64,000 bases of DNA, from contig NC_008343.2 of the NCBI RefSeq assembly GCF_000014285.2, positions 2,032,501-2,096,500 of the forward strand, in the 5' to 3' direction. The first letter of the stretch is position 1. The number at the start of each line of letters is the position of its first letter. Both the position numbers and the translations under genes were made by a program. Shown in pieces: positions 35,765 to 44,751 of the stretch. The notes under the pieces are model-generated. The model saw only the letters and a list, made by a program, of their open reading frames with translations, searched no databases and was not told the DNA's origin. Source of the DNA: Granulibacter bethesdensis CGDNIH1 (lineage in GTDB: Bacteria > Pseudomonadota > Alphaproteobacteria > Acetobacterales > Acetobacteraceae).

Positions 35765-38700
35765 ATGACCCAAAGACCGCTCCCTGAATCGCCGGAAGGC
35801 AGCCCCTGGATTTCCCGTCAGCGCATTGTCCGCATCCGCAGGGATTATAATCGCTGGGTCGCTGATGAAACGCTGGAAGATTATGCGCTACGCTTTACAG
35901 CGAGGCGTGCCCGGCGCTGGAGCGGCCTGCGCATTGCCAATACCGCGCTCAGTGCCATCTCCTTCCTCGCGTTGGAAGCCATTGGTGGCACGATCACGGT
36001 GGGATACGGCTTTACCAATGCCGTCAGCGCCATTTTCGCGGTCGGGTTGCTGATTTTTCTGGCCGGACTGCCGATCAGCCTGCAGGCGGCCCGGGCCGGG
36101 GTCGATATTGATCTGCTCACCCGTGGCGCAGGGTTCGGGTATATCGGCTCCACCATCACATCGCTGATCTATGCCAGTTTTACCTTCCTGTTCTTTGCGT
36201 TGGAAAGCGTCATTCTGGCCTCGATGCTGAAAATCTGCTTCGGCATTCCGCTTTATGCGGCCTATCTGATCTGCTCTGTCGTCGTGATCCCGGTGGTGGT
36301 ACGCGGTATTTCCGCCATCAACCGTGTCCAGCTCTGGACCCAGCCTTTATGGCTGGTACTGCACTGCATACCCTTCATCGCCATTGCTCTCAACGGGCGC
36401 GACATTCTGGGTCTCTGGGTTGGTTTTGCGGGGATTTCACCCCTTTCCGGCATGCCCGGCGGTCATGGGTTCGACTGGCTGGGCTTTGGGGCAGCGGCCT
36501 CGATCATCATGTCCCTGATCACGCAAATCGGGGAGCAGATCGATTATCTGCGCTTTATCCCGGCAGAGACACAGGAACGTCACAGGTTCCGCTGGACCAT
36601 GACCGTTCTGGCGGGGGGAGCCGGGTGGATTTTTCCCGGCATGCTGAAAATGCTGGCCGGGTCGTTTCTGGCGGTTTTTGCCATCCATGCGGGTATTCCC
36701 GCCATGGAAGCCATTCAGCCAGCCTGGATGTACCGGATCGCTTTCGGCTCGCTGGGCCTGCATCCGACAGCCGCGCTGTTTCTGGCAGCGCTGTTCGTGT
36801 TCATCTCCCAGTTCAAGATCAACGTGACCAACGCCTATGCAGGCTCCATCGCATGGTCGAATTTTTTTTCCCGCCTGACCCATGCCCATCCGGGACGGGT
36901 GGTATGGCTGATCTTCAACATTGCCATTGCGCTGGCACTCATGGAGCTGGGTGTCTTTCAGGCCATCGAAGCCACGCTGCATAATTACTCCAGCATCGCC
37001 GCGGCCTGGATGGGAGCACTCGTTTCGGATCTGACAATGAACCGGGCCCTGGGACTGGCTCCGCGACAGATCGAGTTCAAACGTGCCCATCTGCCGGACG
37101 TCAATCCGGTCGGAGTTGGAGCGATGCTGACCGCCATTACGGTTTCCCTCTGCGCTCAGGCCGGATGGTTCGGTGTTGCGGCTGGCGTGTTCTCGCCTTT
37201 TCTCGGCTTTGCAACCGCCTTTGCGGCAGCACCTGTGATCGCATGGGTAACGGGGGGTAAAACCTATCTGGCGCGCAAACCCAGGCGGAGCTGGGCGCAT
37301 CGCCAAAGTCTGCATTGCGTGGTCTGCGAAAACGACTTCGAACCGGAGGATTCGGCCTATTGCCCCGCTTATGGCGACGCAATCTGCTCATTGTGCTGTT
37401 CCCTCGATGCACGGTGCGATGATCTCTGCAAGAAACCGGAGACGAGGCTTTCAGTCCAGTGGCACCGCATCCGACAATGGCTTACCCCCACCCGCCTGCA
37501 ACCTGTGCTGAACAGTCTGGGAGGACGCTACTGCATTGTCTTTGCGATGCTGGGAGGCAGCACCGGCCTGATGTTGCTGGGGATTTATCACCAGACTGTT
37601 TCCGGCCTGACCCGGACGGACCCTCTGTTACGCAGCGCCTTCTGGCAGGCATGGTGCGTCATGCTGCTGATTTCAGGCATTGCCGCGTGGCTGCTGGTTC
37701 TGGCGCTTCAAAGCCGACATGTCGCACGAGAGGAAAGCCGCCGTCAGACCGCGCTGCTGATGAACGAGATCCGCGCCCATCGCCGCACCGATGCCAAGCT
37801 GCAGAAAGCCAAGGAAGCGGCGGAATCCGCCAACCTCGCCAAAAGCCGTTTCGTGGTCGGGGCCAGTCATGAACTGCGCTCCCCCCTGAATGCGATTCTC
37901 GGCTATGCGCAGTTGATGGATGGGGATGAAACCCTGCCCCCCAGATGGCAGCGCGCCATCGGCATCATGCGCCGCAGCGGAGAACATCTGGCCGGGCTGA
38001 TCGAGGGTCTGCTGGATATCTCGAAAATCGAGGCCGGACGGATCGATGTGGCCCGTGATGCCGTCAGGCTCGGTGATTTTCTGGATCAGATTGTCAGCAT
38101 GTTCCGCATTCAGGCGGAGGCGAAAGGCATCGACTTCATCTTCGATCGCCCGGAGACACTGCCGGATCAGGTCTATACCGATGAGCGCAGGTTAAGGCAG
38201 ATTCTGATCAATCTGCTGTCCAATGCCATCAAGTTCACACGCTACGGACGGGTAACTTTCCGTGTGCGGTGGCGCAGCCAGATTGCCGATCTCGACATTA
38301 CCGATACCGGGATCGGTATTGACGAACAGGAGCTGGAACGGATTTTCGAGCCGTTCCACCGCACATCCGGCGCCCTGCATGCCAGTATGCCCGGAATCGG
38401 ACTGGGACTGACGATTACCAAACTGCTGGTGCAGATTCTGGGCGGCGACATCACCGTGCAATCAAAGCTGGGCGAAGGCAGCACTTTTCATATCCGCCTG
38501 ATGCTCTCGGAAGTACAGCAGAGTACGGAAGCGCCTGCGGAAACGCTTCAGCCTACATCTGCCACCATTGCCGCGACGCTACGCCCGGGCATGACTGCGA
38601 TCATTGCGGATGATGATCCGGTCCATCGTGATATGATGAGCGATATTCTGGCACCTTTGGGAATCACCGCCATTCAGGCCGTCAACGGTCAGGCCTGTCT

Positions 38701-39271
38701 TGAACTGGCTGAAGAGCAGCGGCGCGCTGGCAACGTCGTTGCCCTGTTCCTGCTCGACATCCAGATGCCGGGGTTAAATGGATGGGAAGTCGCGCGCTAT
38801 CTGCGTGAATCTGGTTTCAGTGAAGCGACCATTCTGATCATCTCCGCCAATTCCGGGGCCATCAGCGGCGGCAGCATGGCAGGCGATCATCATGACGGGC
38901 TGTTGAGCAAACCTGTTGATATCAGCATGCTCTATGCGTTTCTGCATCAGCGACTGCATCTGCAAAATAAAACGATCGCAAAAAGCGAGCCGTTGCCGAT
39001 CATCGGCGCCACGGCCCTGCCGCCGGAGCAGGGTCTGACCAAACTCGATGCCAGACAGCGTAATGAGTTGCGCCAGCTCCTCGCCATCGGATACATGCGC
39101 GGTCTGCGCAACAAAATGGAGGATATCGCCACGACCCACCCGGATACCCGTCCCGATATCGACCGGCTGCGCCATCTGGCGGATCAATTCGACCTCAATG
39201 GTCTGTCAGCCCTGCTGGATCATACTTCGGCAGAATCGTCCCCTCTTCTTTCAGACAGCAATGCTCCATGA
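35765..39271 (+). CDS. NCS1 permease-fused hybrid sensor histidine kinase
   Basis: A 1168-residue membrane sensor. Residues about 40-500 form a polytopic domain resembling NCS1 (purine/cytosine/allantoin) permeases: LEAIGGTITVGYGFTNAVSA, then KINVTNAYAGSIAWSNFFSR. Residues about 516-558 carry eight cysteines (CxxC-x11-C-x7-CxxCC-x5-C-x3-C), a likely metal module. Two more membrane spans precede a coiled segment, HisKA (SHELRSPLN, His702), HATPase (NLLSNAIKFT, DTGIGID, GIGLGL), a receiver (LLDIQMPGLNG, Asp998) and a helical tail. The ATG at 35765 is favoured; an in-frame ATG at 35630 is possible. It overlaps the response regulator gene by 4 bases. Ligand unknown; amides or urea are inferred from neighbours. 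Confidence 0.85.
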   Translation: MTQRPLPESPEGSPWISRQRIVRIRRDYNRWVADETLEDYALRFTARRARRWSGLRIANTALSAISFLALEAIGGTITVGYGFTNAVSAIFAVGLLIFLAGLPISLQAARAGVDIDLLTRGAGFGYIGSTITSLIYASFTFLFFALESVILASMLKICFGIPLYAAYLICSVVVIPVVVRGISAINRVQLWTQPLWLVLHCIPFIAIALNGRDILGLWVGFAGISPLSGMPGGHGFDWLGFGAAASIIMSLITQIGEQIDYLRFIPAETQERHRFRWTMTVLAGGAGWIFPGMLKMLAGSFLAVFAIHAGIPAMEAIQPAWMYRIAFGSLGLHPTAALFLAALFVFISQFKINVTNAYAGSIAWSNFFSRLTHAHPGRVVWLIFNIAIALALMELGVFQAIEATLHNYSSIAAAWMGALVSDLTMNRALGLAPRQIEFKRAHLPDVNPVGVGAMLTAITVSLCAQAGWFGVAAGVFSPFLGFATAFAAAPVIAWVTGGKTYLARKPRRSWAHRQSLHCVVCENDFEPEDSAYCPAYGDAICSLCCSLDARCDDLCKKPETRLSVQWHRIRQWLTPTRLQPVLNSLGGRYCIVFAMLGGSTGLMLLGIYHQTVSGLTRTDPLLRSAFWQAWCVMLLISGIAAWLLVLALQSRHVAREESRRQTALLMNEIRAHRRTDAKLQKAKEAAESANLAKSRFVVGASHELRSPLNAILGYAQLMDGDETLPPRWQRAIGIMRRSGEHLAGLIEGLLDISKIEAGRIDVARDAVRLGDFLDQIVSMFRIQAEAKGIDFIFDRPETLPDQVYTDERRLRQILINLLSNAIKFTRYGRVTFRVRWRSQIADLDITDTGIGIDEQELERIFEPFHRTSGALHASMPGIGLGLTITKLLVQILGGDITVQSKLGEGSTFHIRLMLSEVQQSTEAPAETLQPTSATIAATLRPGMTAIIADDDPVHRDMMSDILAPLGITAIQAVNGQACLELAEEQRRAGNVVALFLLDIQMPGLNGWEVARYLRESGFSEATILIISANSGAISGGSMAGDHHDGLLSKPVDISMLYAFLHQRLHLQNKTIAKSEPLPIIGATALPPEQGLTKLDARQRNELRQLLAIGYMRGLRNKMEDIATTHPDTRPDIDRLRHLADQFDLNGLSALLDHTSAESSPLLSDSNAP

Positions 39272-40188
39272 CACCACGCGACATCGTCCTGCTGGTCGAT
39301 GATACACCGGGCAGTCTGTCCGTCCTGCATGATGCGCTGGATATGGCCGGCTATACCGTTCTGGTTGCACAATCAGGGCAGGCTGCCCTGACGCTGATCG
39401 AACAGGTCACACCCGATATCATTCTGCTGGATGCGATTATGCCGGGCCTGGATGGGTTTGAAACCTGCCGCCGCCTGAAACAGCATCCAACCTATGCCAT
39501 GATTCCGGTCATTTTCATGACCGGCCTGACCGACACCAAACATGTGGTGCAGGCTCTGCAATGCGGCGGGGTAGATTACGTGACCAAACCTGTCTCTCCG
39601 GAACAGGTGCTGGCCCGCATTACCGTGCATCTCGGCAATGCGCGTCTGATGCAGAGTGCGCATGTCGCACTTGATCGCGCCGGGCGCTATCTGTTTGCCG
39701 TCGATGCCACCGGGCATATTTCATGGAGCACCCCACAGGCGGCTCTTCTGCTGGGCGCTTCAGATGGCAGACCGGTGCTACCTGCTTTTCTGCTGCCCTG
39801 GATCGCCGAATGCGCCAGCGGTGAAGCGATGACCGGCAGCCGCCGGGTCGTTGTGGAAAGCCGGCTTTCTCCTGAAGGCACGGGATCGCGGGAGGTGGAG
39901 ATCGTGTTCTTCGGCACCTCACGCGAGGACGAGATCCTGATGCGCCTGATCATCAATGATCCAGCCGAGGAGCAGACTATCCTGCATCAGCGTCTGCCCG
40001 TGACGGCACGGGAGGCTGAAGTTCTGCTATGGATCGGCCGAGGCAAACAGAACCGTGACATTGCCGATATTCTGGGTCTGAGTCCGCGCACCGTGAACAA
40101 GCATCTGGAACAGATCTACACCAAGATCGGGGTCGAAAACCGGGCTGCTGCCGCAGCCGTTGTCATGAAATTGCTGGCCTCCCGCTGA
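39268..40188 (+). CDS. Response regulator with LuxR-type DNA-binding domain
   Basis: A 306-residue regulator. The N-terminal receiver has acidic residues Asp11/Asp12, phospho-acceptor Asp55 (IILLDAIMPGLDG) and Lys near 104 (YVTKPVSPEQ). A middle segment resembles a short PAS domain (GRYLFAVDATGHISWSTP). The C-terminal HTH reads LPVTAREAEVLLWIGRGKQNRDIA and LGLSPRTVNKHLEQIYTKIGV. It overlaps the sensor kinase gene by 4 bases, so the two are one two-component system. It probably controls the amide genes on both sides. This is a DNA-binding protein, unlike the RNA-binding AmiR of Pseudomonas amidase operons. Confidence 0.92.
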   Translation: MTPRDIVLLVDDTPGSLSVLHDALDMAGYTVLVAQSGQAALTLIEQVTPDIILLDAIMPGLDGFETCRRLKQHPTYAMIPVIFMTGLTDTKHVVQALQCGGVDYVTKPVSPEQVLARITVHLGNARLMQSAHVALDRAGRYLFAVDATGHISWSTPQAALLLGASDGRPVLPAFLLPWIAECASGEAMTGSRRVVVESRLSPEGTGSREVEIVFFGTSREDEILMRLIINDPAEEQTILHQRLPVTAREAEVLLWIGRGKQNRDIADILGLSPRTVNKHLEQIYTKIGVENRAAAAAVVMKLLASR

Positions 40189-40265
40189 CGGGTTTTCATT
40201 CTTCCGAAACCGGACGAGGTCAATAAGCAGAACAACGTATCCTCTGCCATCGAACAGAAGAGCAG

Positions 40266-40311
40266 CATGCATCATCATTTTCTGTCGCGGGGAACAGGCT
40301 CATGATGCATG
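40266..40311 (+). promoter_or_regulatory. Inverted repeat enclosing the amiE ribosome site and start codon
   Basis: CATGCATCAT (40266-40275) is exactly complementary to ATGATGCATG (40302-40311). The right arm contains the amiE start codon and the loop contains the GGGGAA ribosome site. In mRNA this ten-pair stem could limit translation. No T-run follows, so it is not a standard terminator. Function is inferred. Confidence 0.4.
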
Positions 40312-41333
40312 GTGACATTTCCAGCTCTGCCGATACAGTCGGCGTTGCTGTCGTCAATTACAAAATGCCGCGTCTGCATACGATCGAGGACGTACGCAGC
40401 AATGCCCATGCCATTGCCGAGATGATCATCGGCATGAAAACCGGTCTGCCGGGCATGGATCTGGTGATTTTCCCGGAATACAGCACCCACGGCATCATGT
40501 ATGATGAGGCCGAAATGATGGAAACCGCCGTTTCCATCCCCGGACCGGAGACCGATATTCTGGCCGATGCCTGCCGCCGGGCCAAAGTATGGGGCGTGTT
40601 CTCCCTGACTGGCGAGCGGCATGAGCAGCACCCGGAAAAACGGCCCTACAACACGCTGATCCTGATCGACGATACCGGAAAAATCGTTCAGAAATACCGC
40701 AAGATCATTCCGTGGACACCGATCGAAGGCTGGTATCCAGGCGATCAGACCTACGTGTCTGAGGGTCCGAAAGGGATGAAAATCAGCCTCATCATCTGCG
40801 ATGACGGCAATTATCCTGAAATCTGGCGTGATTGCGCCATGCGTGGTGCAGAGCTGATCGTACGCTGTCAGGGTTATATGTATCCCGCAAAGGAACAGCA
40901 GATATTGATGGCCAAAGCGATGGCATGGGCCAACAACGTCTATGTGGCCGTGGCCAATGCGGCTGGATTTGACGGGGTGTATTCCTATTTCGGCCATTCC
41001 GCGATCATCGGGTTCGACGGACGCACCCTGGGTGAATGCGGGACGGAGGAAAACGGCATCCAGTATGCCCAGCTTTCCAAAGCCCTGATCCGCGATGCCC
41101 GCAGGAACGGGCAATCGCAGAACCATCTCTACAAGCTGTTGCACCGTGGGTATACCGGCACCATTGCCTCCCGCGAGAATATCAGCGGCAAGGCGGAATG
41201 CCCCTATTCCTTCTACCGCGACTGGATCACCGATCCTGAAGGCACACGCGCCAAAGTCGAAGCCCTGACCCGCAGTGAACCCGGTGTTGCCGATTGTCCG
41301 GTTGCCGGTGTGCCGACACCGACAGGGTCATAA
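40302..41333 (+). CDS. amiE: Aliphatic amidase
   Basis: A 343-residue nitrilase-fold amidase that hydrolyses short aliphatic amides such as acetamide and propionamide to ammonia and the acid. It is very like Pseudomonas Ami[21 protein letters not shown] at the start, catalytic Glu59 (FPEYSTHG), Lys134 (KYRKIIPW), Glu142 and Cys166 ([10 protein letters not shown]). The start at 40302 matches the Pseudomonas N-terminus. The 113-base gap after the response regulator contains an inverted repeat over its start. It complements FmdA in extracting nitrogen from amides. Confidence 0.95.
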   Translation: MMHGDISSSADTVGVAVVNYKMPRLHTIEDVRSNAHAIAEMIIGMKTGLPGMDLVIFPEYSTHGIMYDEAEMMETAVSIPGPETDILADACRRAKVWGVFSLTGERHEQHPEKRPYNTLILIDDTGKIVQKYRKIIPWTPIEGWYPGDQTYVSEGPKGMKISLIICDDGNYPEIWRDCAMRGAELIVRCQGYMYPAKEQQILMAKAMAWANNVYVAVANAAGFDGVYSYFGHSAIIGFDGRTLGECGTEENGIQYAQLSKALIRDARRNGQSQNHLYKLLHRGYTGTIASRENISGKAECPYSFYRDWITDPEGTRAKVEALTRSEPGVADCPVAGVPTPTGS

Positions 41334-41336
41334 TTT

Positions 41337-41804
41337 TTAACGCGCAGCAGAGGGTCTGATCACCGCCAGCATGACGAGCATGGCTTCTGCGGCAATGGCG
41401 ATGCCAACCGGGAGCCGAACCATCCCGCTACTGAACCATGCTCCGGCCGCATAAAGCGGTATGATCACCAGTGCCGGGACCAGATCACCTGCATGCCGGA
41501 GCCGAAGGGCAAGACCTGACACAATCAGGCAAGCCCCCGGAACGGATTTTATGGCAACGTCCCATGGATGGAGCCGGATAAACCCGTTTCCAAGTGGCCC
41601 TTGCTGACCAATCCCCGTTGGCAGCATCACCTCCAGCAGCCAATGCATGATGTTTGCTGCATCACGCAGACTGTCCAGCACCATCGTCGCCAGCAGGATC
41701 AGAACCAATGGCAGCAATGCCAGCGATGCCGCGCATAATGCGGCCATGATACCTGCCCATCCCAATCCGGCACGAAAAACATGCCTCATTCCCGCGCTAT
41801 CCAT
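41337..41804 (-). CDS. Hypothetical membrane protein (155 aa)
   Basis: An unrecognised protein with about four hydrophobic segments: AGIMAALCAASLALLPLVLI near the start, then ACLIVSGLAL, LVPALVIIPLYAAGAW and IAIAAEAMLVMLAVI. It is convergent with amiE (3 bases apart) and divergent from the LysR gene. The ATG at 41804 is used; the frame also opens at a TTG at 41819. Ribosome sites are weak. It may be a simple small integral membrane protein; no role can be stated. Confidence 0.55.
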   Translation of the reverse strand: MDSAGMRHVFRAGLGWAGIMAALCAASLALLPLVLILLATMVLDSLRDAANIMHWLLEVMLPTGIGQQGPLGNGFIRLHPWDVAIKSVPGACLIVSGLALRLRHAGDLVPALVIIPLYAAGAWFSSGMVRLPVGIAIAAEAMLVMLAVIRPSAAR

Positions 41805-41885
41805 CAAACCGCCCGGCAAAGGGCATGCTTGTCAAAACAGGTTCCGGCCCAGAATAATACCGAAGACTGATGACGGGACATATCA

Positions 41886-42785
41886 ATGCTCGATGTGCTG
41901 CGGGCAATGCGGGTTTTTCTCCGGGTTGCCGAATTGGGCTCATTTTCCGCGGCAGCGCGGGGGATCAACATGTCCCAACCGATGATCTCCCGGCAAATCG
42001 GCATGCTGGAGGATCATTTCGGCACGCAACTGGTGCAGCGCTCCACCCGCCACCTGCATCTGACCGAGGAAGGGGAGGCCCTGCGAGAACATGCCCGCCG
42101 CATCATCGATCAGCTGGAAGCCGCTGAGGAAGCGATTGGCCGGGGTGCCAGACCCCCTTCCGGACGGGTGCGTCTCAGTTCACCTACTGCATTCGGCCTG
42201 TATCTGTCCGGGCAGATGGCCGCCTTTCATCAGCTGTATCCCGATATCGACATTGCCCTGAGACTGAGCGACGAAACCGTCAATCTGATTGAGGATGGAC
42301 TTGATCTGGCGCTGTATGTCGGTGGAGTGCCTGAAACGTCCATGATCGTTCGGAAAATCGGCAGCGCGCGGCGCCTGCTGGTTGCCGCCCCTTGCTATAT
42401 GGATGGGCGGGCTGAACCTTCCTCCCCTGCGCAGTTGAAGGATTTCGACTGCCTGACCTATGCCGGACCGGGCAGCGATACCGCATGGGCCTTCATCACC
42501 GGCGGCGTCTCCTCACCCCTGCCGGTCCATAGCTGGTTTTCCAGCAGCAGCAGCGAGGCCACGCGCCGTGCCGCTCTGGCGGGGGCCGGTATTGCCGCCC
42601 TGCCCCATTACATGGTGGAGCAGGATCTTCAGGAAGGGCGACTGATCGAATTGTTGCCACAGGATCGGATGGAACCATTGGCCGTGTTTGTCGCCTATGC
42701 CTCAACACGCCATCTGGCTCCACGCTGTCGGGTGCTGATCGATTTTATCGCCCGCACCTTCAAAAATGCTCCGGGAACGATCTGA
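41886..42785 (+). CDS. LysR-family transcriptional regulator
   Basis: A 299-residue LysR regulator. The N-terminal winged HTH reads MRVFLRVAELGSFSAAARG then MSQPMISRQIGMLEDHFGTQL, with the linker helix after. The effector domain follows from about residue 92 (GRVRLSSPTAFGLYLSGQMAAF, ALAGAGIAALPHYMVEQDL). It resembles the CrgA/AaeR-type branch that regulates oxidoreductases. It is divergent from the small membrane protein gene; its target is not evident. Confidence 0.92.
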   Translation: MLDVLRAMRVFLRVAELGSFSAAARGINMSQPMISRQIGMLEDHFGTQLVQRSTRHLHLTEEGEALREHARRIIDQLEAAEEAIGRGARPPSGRVRLSSPTAFGLYLSGQMAAFHQLYPDIDIALRLSDETVNLIEDGLDLALYVGGVPETSMIVRKIGSARRLLVAAPCYMDGRAEPSSPAQLKDFDCLTYAGPGSDTAWAFITGGVSSPLPVHSWFSSSSSEATRRAALAGAGIAALPHYMVEQDLQEGRLIELLPQDRMEPLAVFVAYASTRHLAPRCRVLIDFIARTFKNAPGTI

Positions 42786-42860
42786 TTTCATCCTGTGCTG
42801 TCTGATTTTGGATGAAACAGGCCGCAAACGGCTTCAGTCTGCAAAGGACCTCACGCGCCC

Positions 42861-44303
42861 ATGTCACGGAAAACCATTCTGATTGCCGCGCCTTTGATCA
42901 TCGCCGCCGTCGGGACCGGAGGCTACTGGTGGATGCATCAGAAGGTGGAAAATCGACTTCTGATGGAATTGCAGGCCTTTCAGAACAGACTCCGGCCTGA
43001 CGGAAGCATGACCTATTCCAGTGCGGAACCAGCCTTGTGGCAGCGGGGCGTCATTCTGCATGACGTGACGCTGCACTATCAAACGCACCTCATCACGGCC
43101 CGCACGGTCTCCGCCCATGACGTATCCGGCAATACCACCCATGCCGTATCCGGCAATACCATCGGACAGCTCGATCTGGAGGATGTCACCGAAACAGAGC
43201 CTGAAGAGCGGGCGACAGCAACCGCCAGACACGTGACGGTCAAGGCGCTGACCATCCCCGATAAAGGGGAAGAAGAAGCGATGGCCCCAGAAAAACTGCG
43301 CTTTGACCGGTTGGATATGGCCGAATGGGCAGTGGTTTTCCTGCCCCACCCGCCCAAGGCCAACGATGAGGATGCAGAGGGAAAAGAACGTCCCGTCCAG
43401 GCCCGTTTCGAAACCTTTACCATCGACCACTGGGGGATGGGTCAGACCTCCGATCTTCGCTTCACGGGGCTGGATGCCCTGATCCCGCAAGCAAGCCAGA
43501 CGGCGCATCTGACAGTCCGGCAAAGCGCACTGACCGGGGCTGATCTGGCCGCCCTGATCGAGGATGCCCGGCATGGTCGCCCTCGATCCTCTCTTGGTCA
43601 GAATGTGGTCTTTGAAACCAGCGGCATCAAACTGGAACAGTCCTCTACTGCTTTTTCATGCGGACATGCCCGTTCCCGGGAAACGCACTCTGCTGCCGGA
43701 GATGTGGAGACGGATGTTGCCGTGGAGGATCTGACCATTCCTTCCGTTCAGGAGACCATTGCCCCGCTGACGCATACGGACATCCTGCGGCAGCTTGGAT
43801 ATACAAGTCTGTCCGGTTCTTTTGCCATGCAAAGCCACTACACCGCAGGAAACCAGACATGGCGGCTCCGCTCGCTGCGGGCGGATGTCCAGAAGGCAGG
43901 AACCCTGACGATATCCGGGGCGCTGGTCGGTTTACCGCCTGCAGCGCTGGATACCGGGGGACCGCTGGCTTTTCTTCAGGCCAGACTCTCTACACTGAGC
44001 CTCACATGGAATGAGGCAGGACTGATGAAAAACATCGTCACCATGATCAGCCGGCAGCGCCAGGCAACACCGGAACAGGTACAGCAGGCAACGCTCCAGC
44101 AGATGGACATGCTGTCTCAAAGTGCCCCGGCGAAAATCATGCCGGCTCTGGACGCAGTGAAAGCTTTTCTGCGCGATCCACGTTTTCTGAGCCTTTCGGC
44201 GACGATGGATCCTCCGGCCCCGCTCCTGTCCCTGCTCAACCCGAATGACAGCCTGTTAAGCGGCATGACCATCAGCGCCACGGCCGATCCTGTCATAAAA
44301 TAA
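42861..44303 (+). CDS. Hypothetical exported protein, DUF945-like in layout
   Basis: A 480-residue protein I do not recognise with certainty. A single N-terminal membrane segment (ILIAAPLIIAAVGTGGYWWM) acts as anchor or signal; the rest is predicted periplasmic and beta-rich with many HVTV/LTI strands. This resembles DUF945/YdgA or AsmA-like envelope proteins in layout only. A 24-base tandem duplication gives a doubled VSGNT at about residues 89-101. It is preceded by LysR (75 bases) and followed by a long non-coding gap. Confidence 0.6.
   Translation: MSRKTILIAAPLIIAAVGTGGYWWMHQKVENRLLMELQAFQNRLRPDGSMTYSSAEPALWQRGVILHDVTLHYQTHLITARTVSAHDVSGNTTHAVSGNTIGQLDLEDVTETEPEERATATARHVTVKALTIPDKGEEEAMAPEKLRFDRLDMAEWAVVFLPHPPKANDEDAEGKERPVQARFETFTIDHWGMGQTSDLRFTGLDALIPQASQTAHLTVRQSALTGADLAALIEDARHGRPRSSLGQNVVFETSGIKLEQSSTAFSCGHARSRETHSAAGDVETDVAVEDLTIPSVQETIAPLTHTDILRQLGYTSLSGSFAMQSHYTAGNQTWRLRSLRADVQKAGTLTISGALVGLPPAALDTGGPLAFLQARLSTLSLTWNEAGLMKNIVTMISRQRQATPEQVQQATLQQMDMLSQSAPAKIMPALDAVKAFLRDPRFLSLSATMDPPAPLLSLLNPNDSLLSGMTISATADPVIK
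43121..43161 (+). repeat. In-frame 24-base tandem duplication
   Basis: CGTATCCGGCAATACCA occurs at 43121-43137 and again at 43145-43161, a period of 24 bases (8 codons). It keeps the reading frame and doubles the VSGNT motif of the surrounding unknown protein. It looks like a recent slippage duplication. Confidence 0.8.
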
Positions 44304-44570
44304 TATCTCCTTAGGTATACTCTTCGATATCTTACAGAATTGTCATAAACCGGGCGGAAACAGAGTAAAATCCGACATAGTTCAGCCTTTATTTTTGAAC
44401 TGAGCGGCAGATCAGGCGTTAAGATTTCGCAATCCACCGGCATTTATGGGGTTGTATTCGCCATCATGGCAGACAGAAGGGTATCTGTCCGGATTGTCAC
44501 TTGAGAGAGACGGGTTCCGTTCATACACTTGATCCATCGACTTCAGATGTCTTCCCCAACTGATCAACTG
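44304..44570. other. Non-coding gap, possible small RNA or long 3' leader
   Basis: About 270 bases with no convincing gene, followed by a terminator at 44571-44600. A loose dyad, AGTTCA ... TGAACT, is near 44380-44400. A terminator this far from the upstream stop could belong to a small RNA transcribed from within the gap. I recognise no known RNA family. Confidence 0.3.
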
Positions 44571-44600
44571 CGGGGCCGGAAAACCGGCTCCGTTTTTTTT
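44571..44600 (+). terminator. Rho-independent terminator upstream of carD
   Basis: CGGGGCCGG pairs with CCGGCTCCG (nine pairs, one G-U) around an AAAA loop, followed by eight T. The carD start is 150 bases downstream, so carD must have its own promoter after this point, or be read through it. Confidence 0.8.
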
Positions 44601-44751
44601 GCCTGCCACAAGGATGTAAAAAAACACGCAGGAATGATGCCCTACCGCACATGAGGACCTGCAAAATCGTGCAGGATCGTGTATGATTGCTCCAGCAATA
44701 TGACCTGCTTCGCCTGATCGGGGCGTTGAGACCGGAGCACCAGAAGAAACA

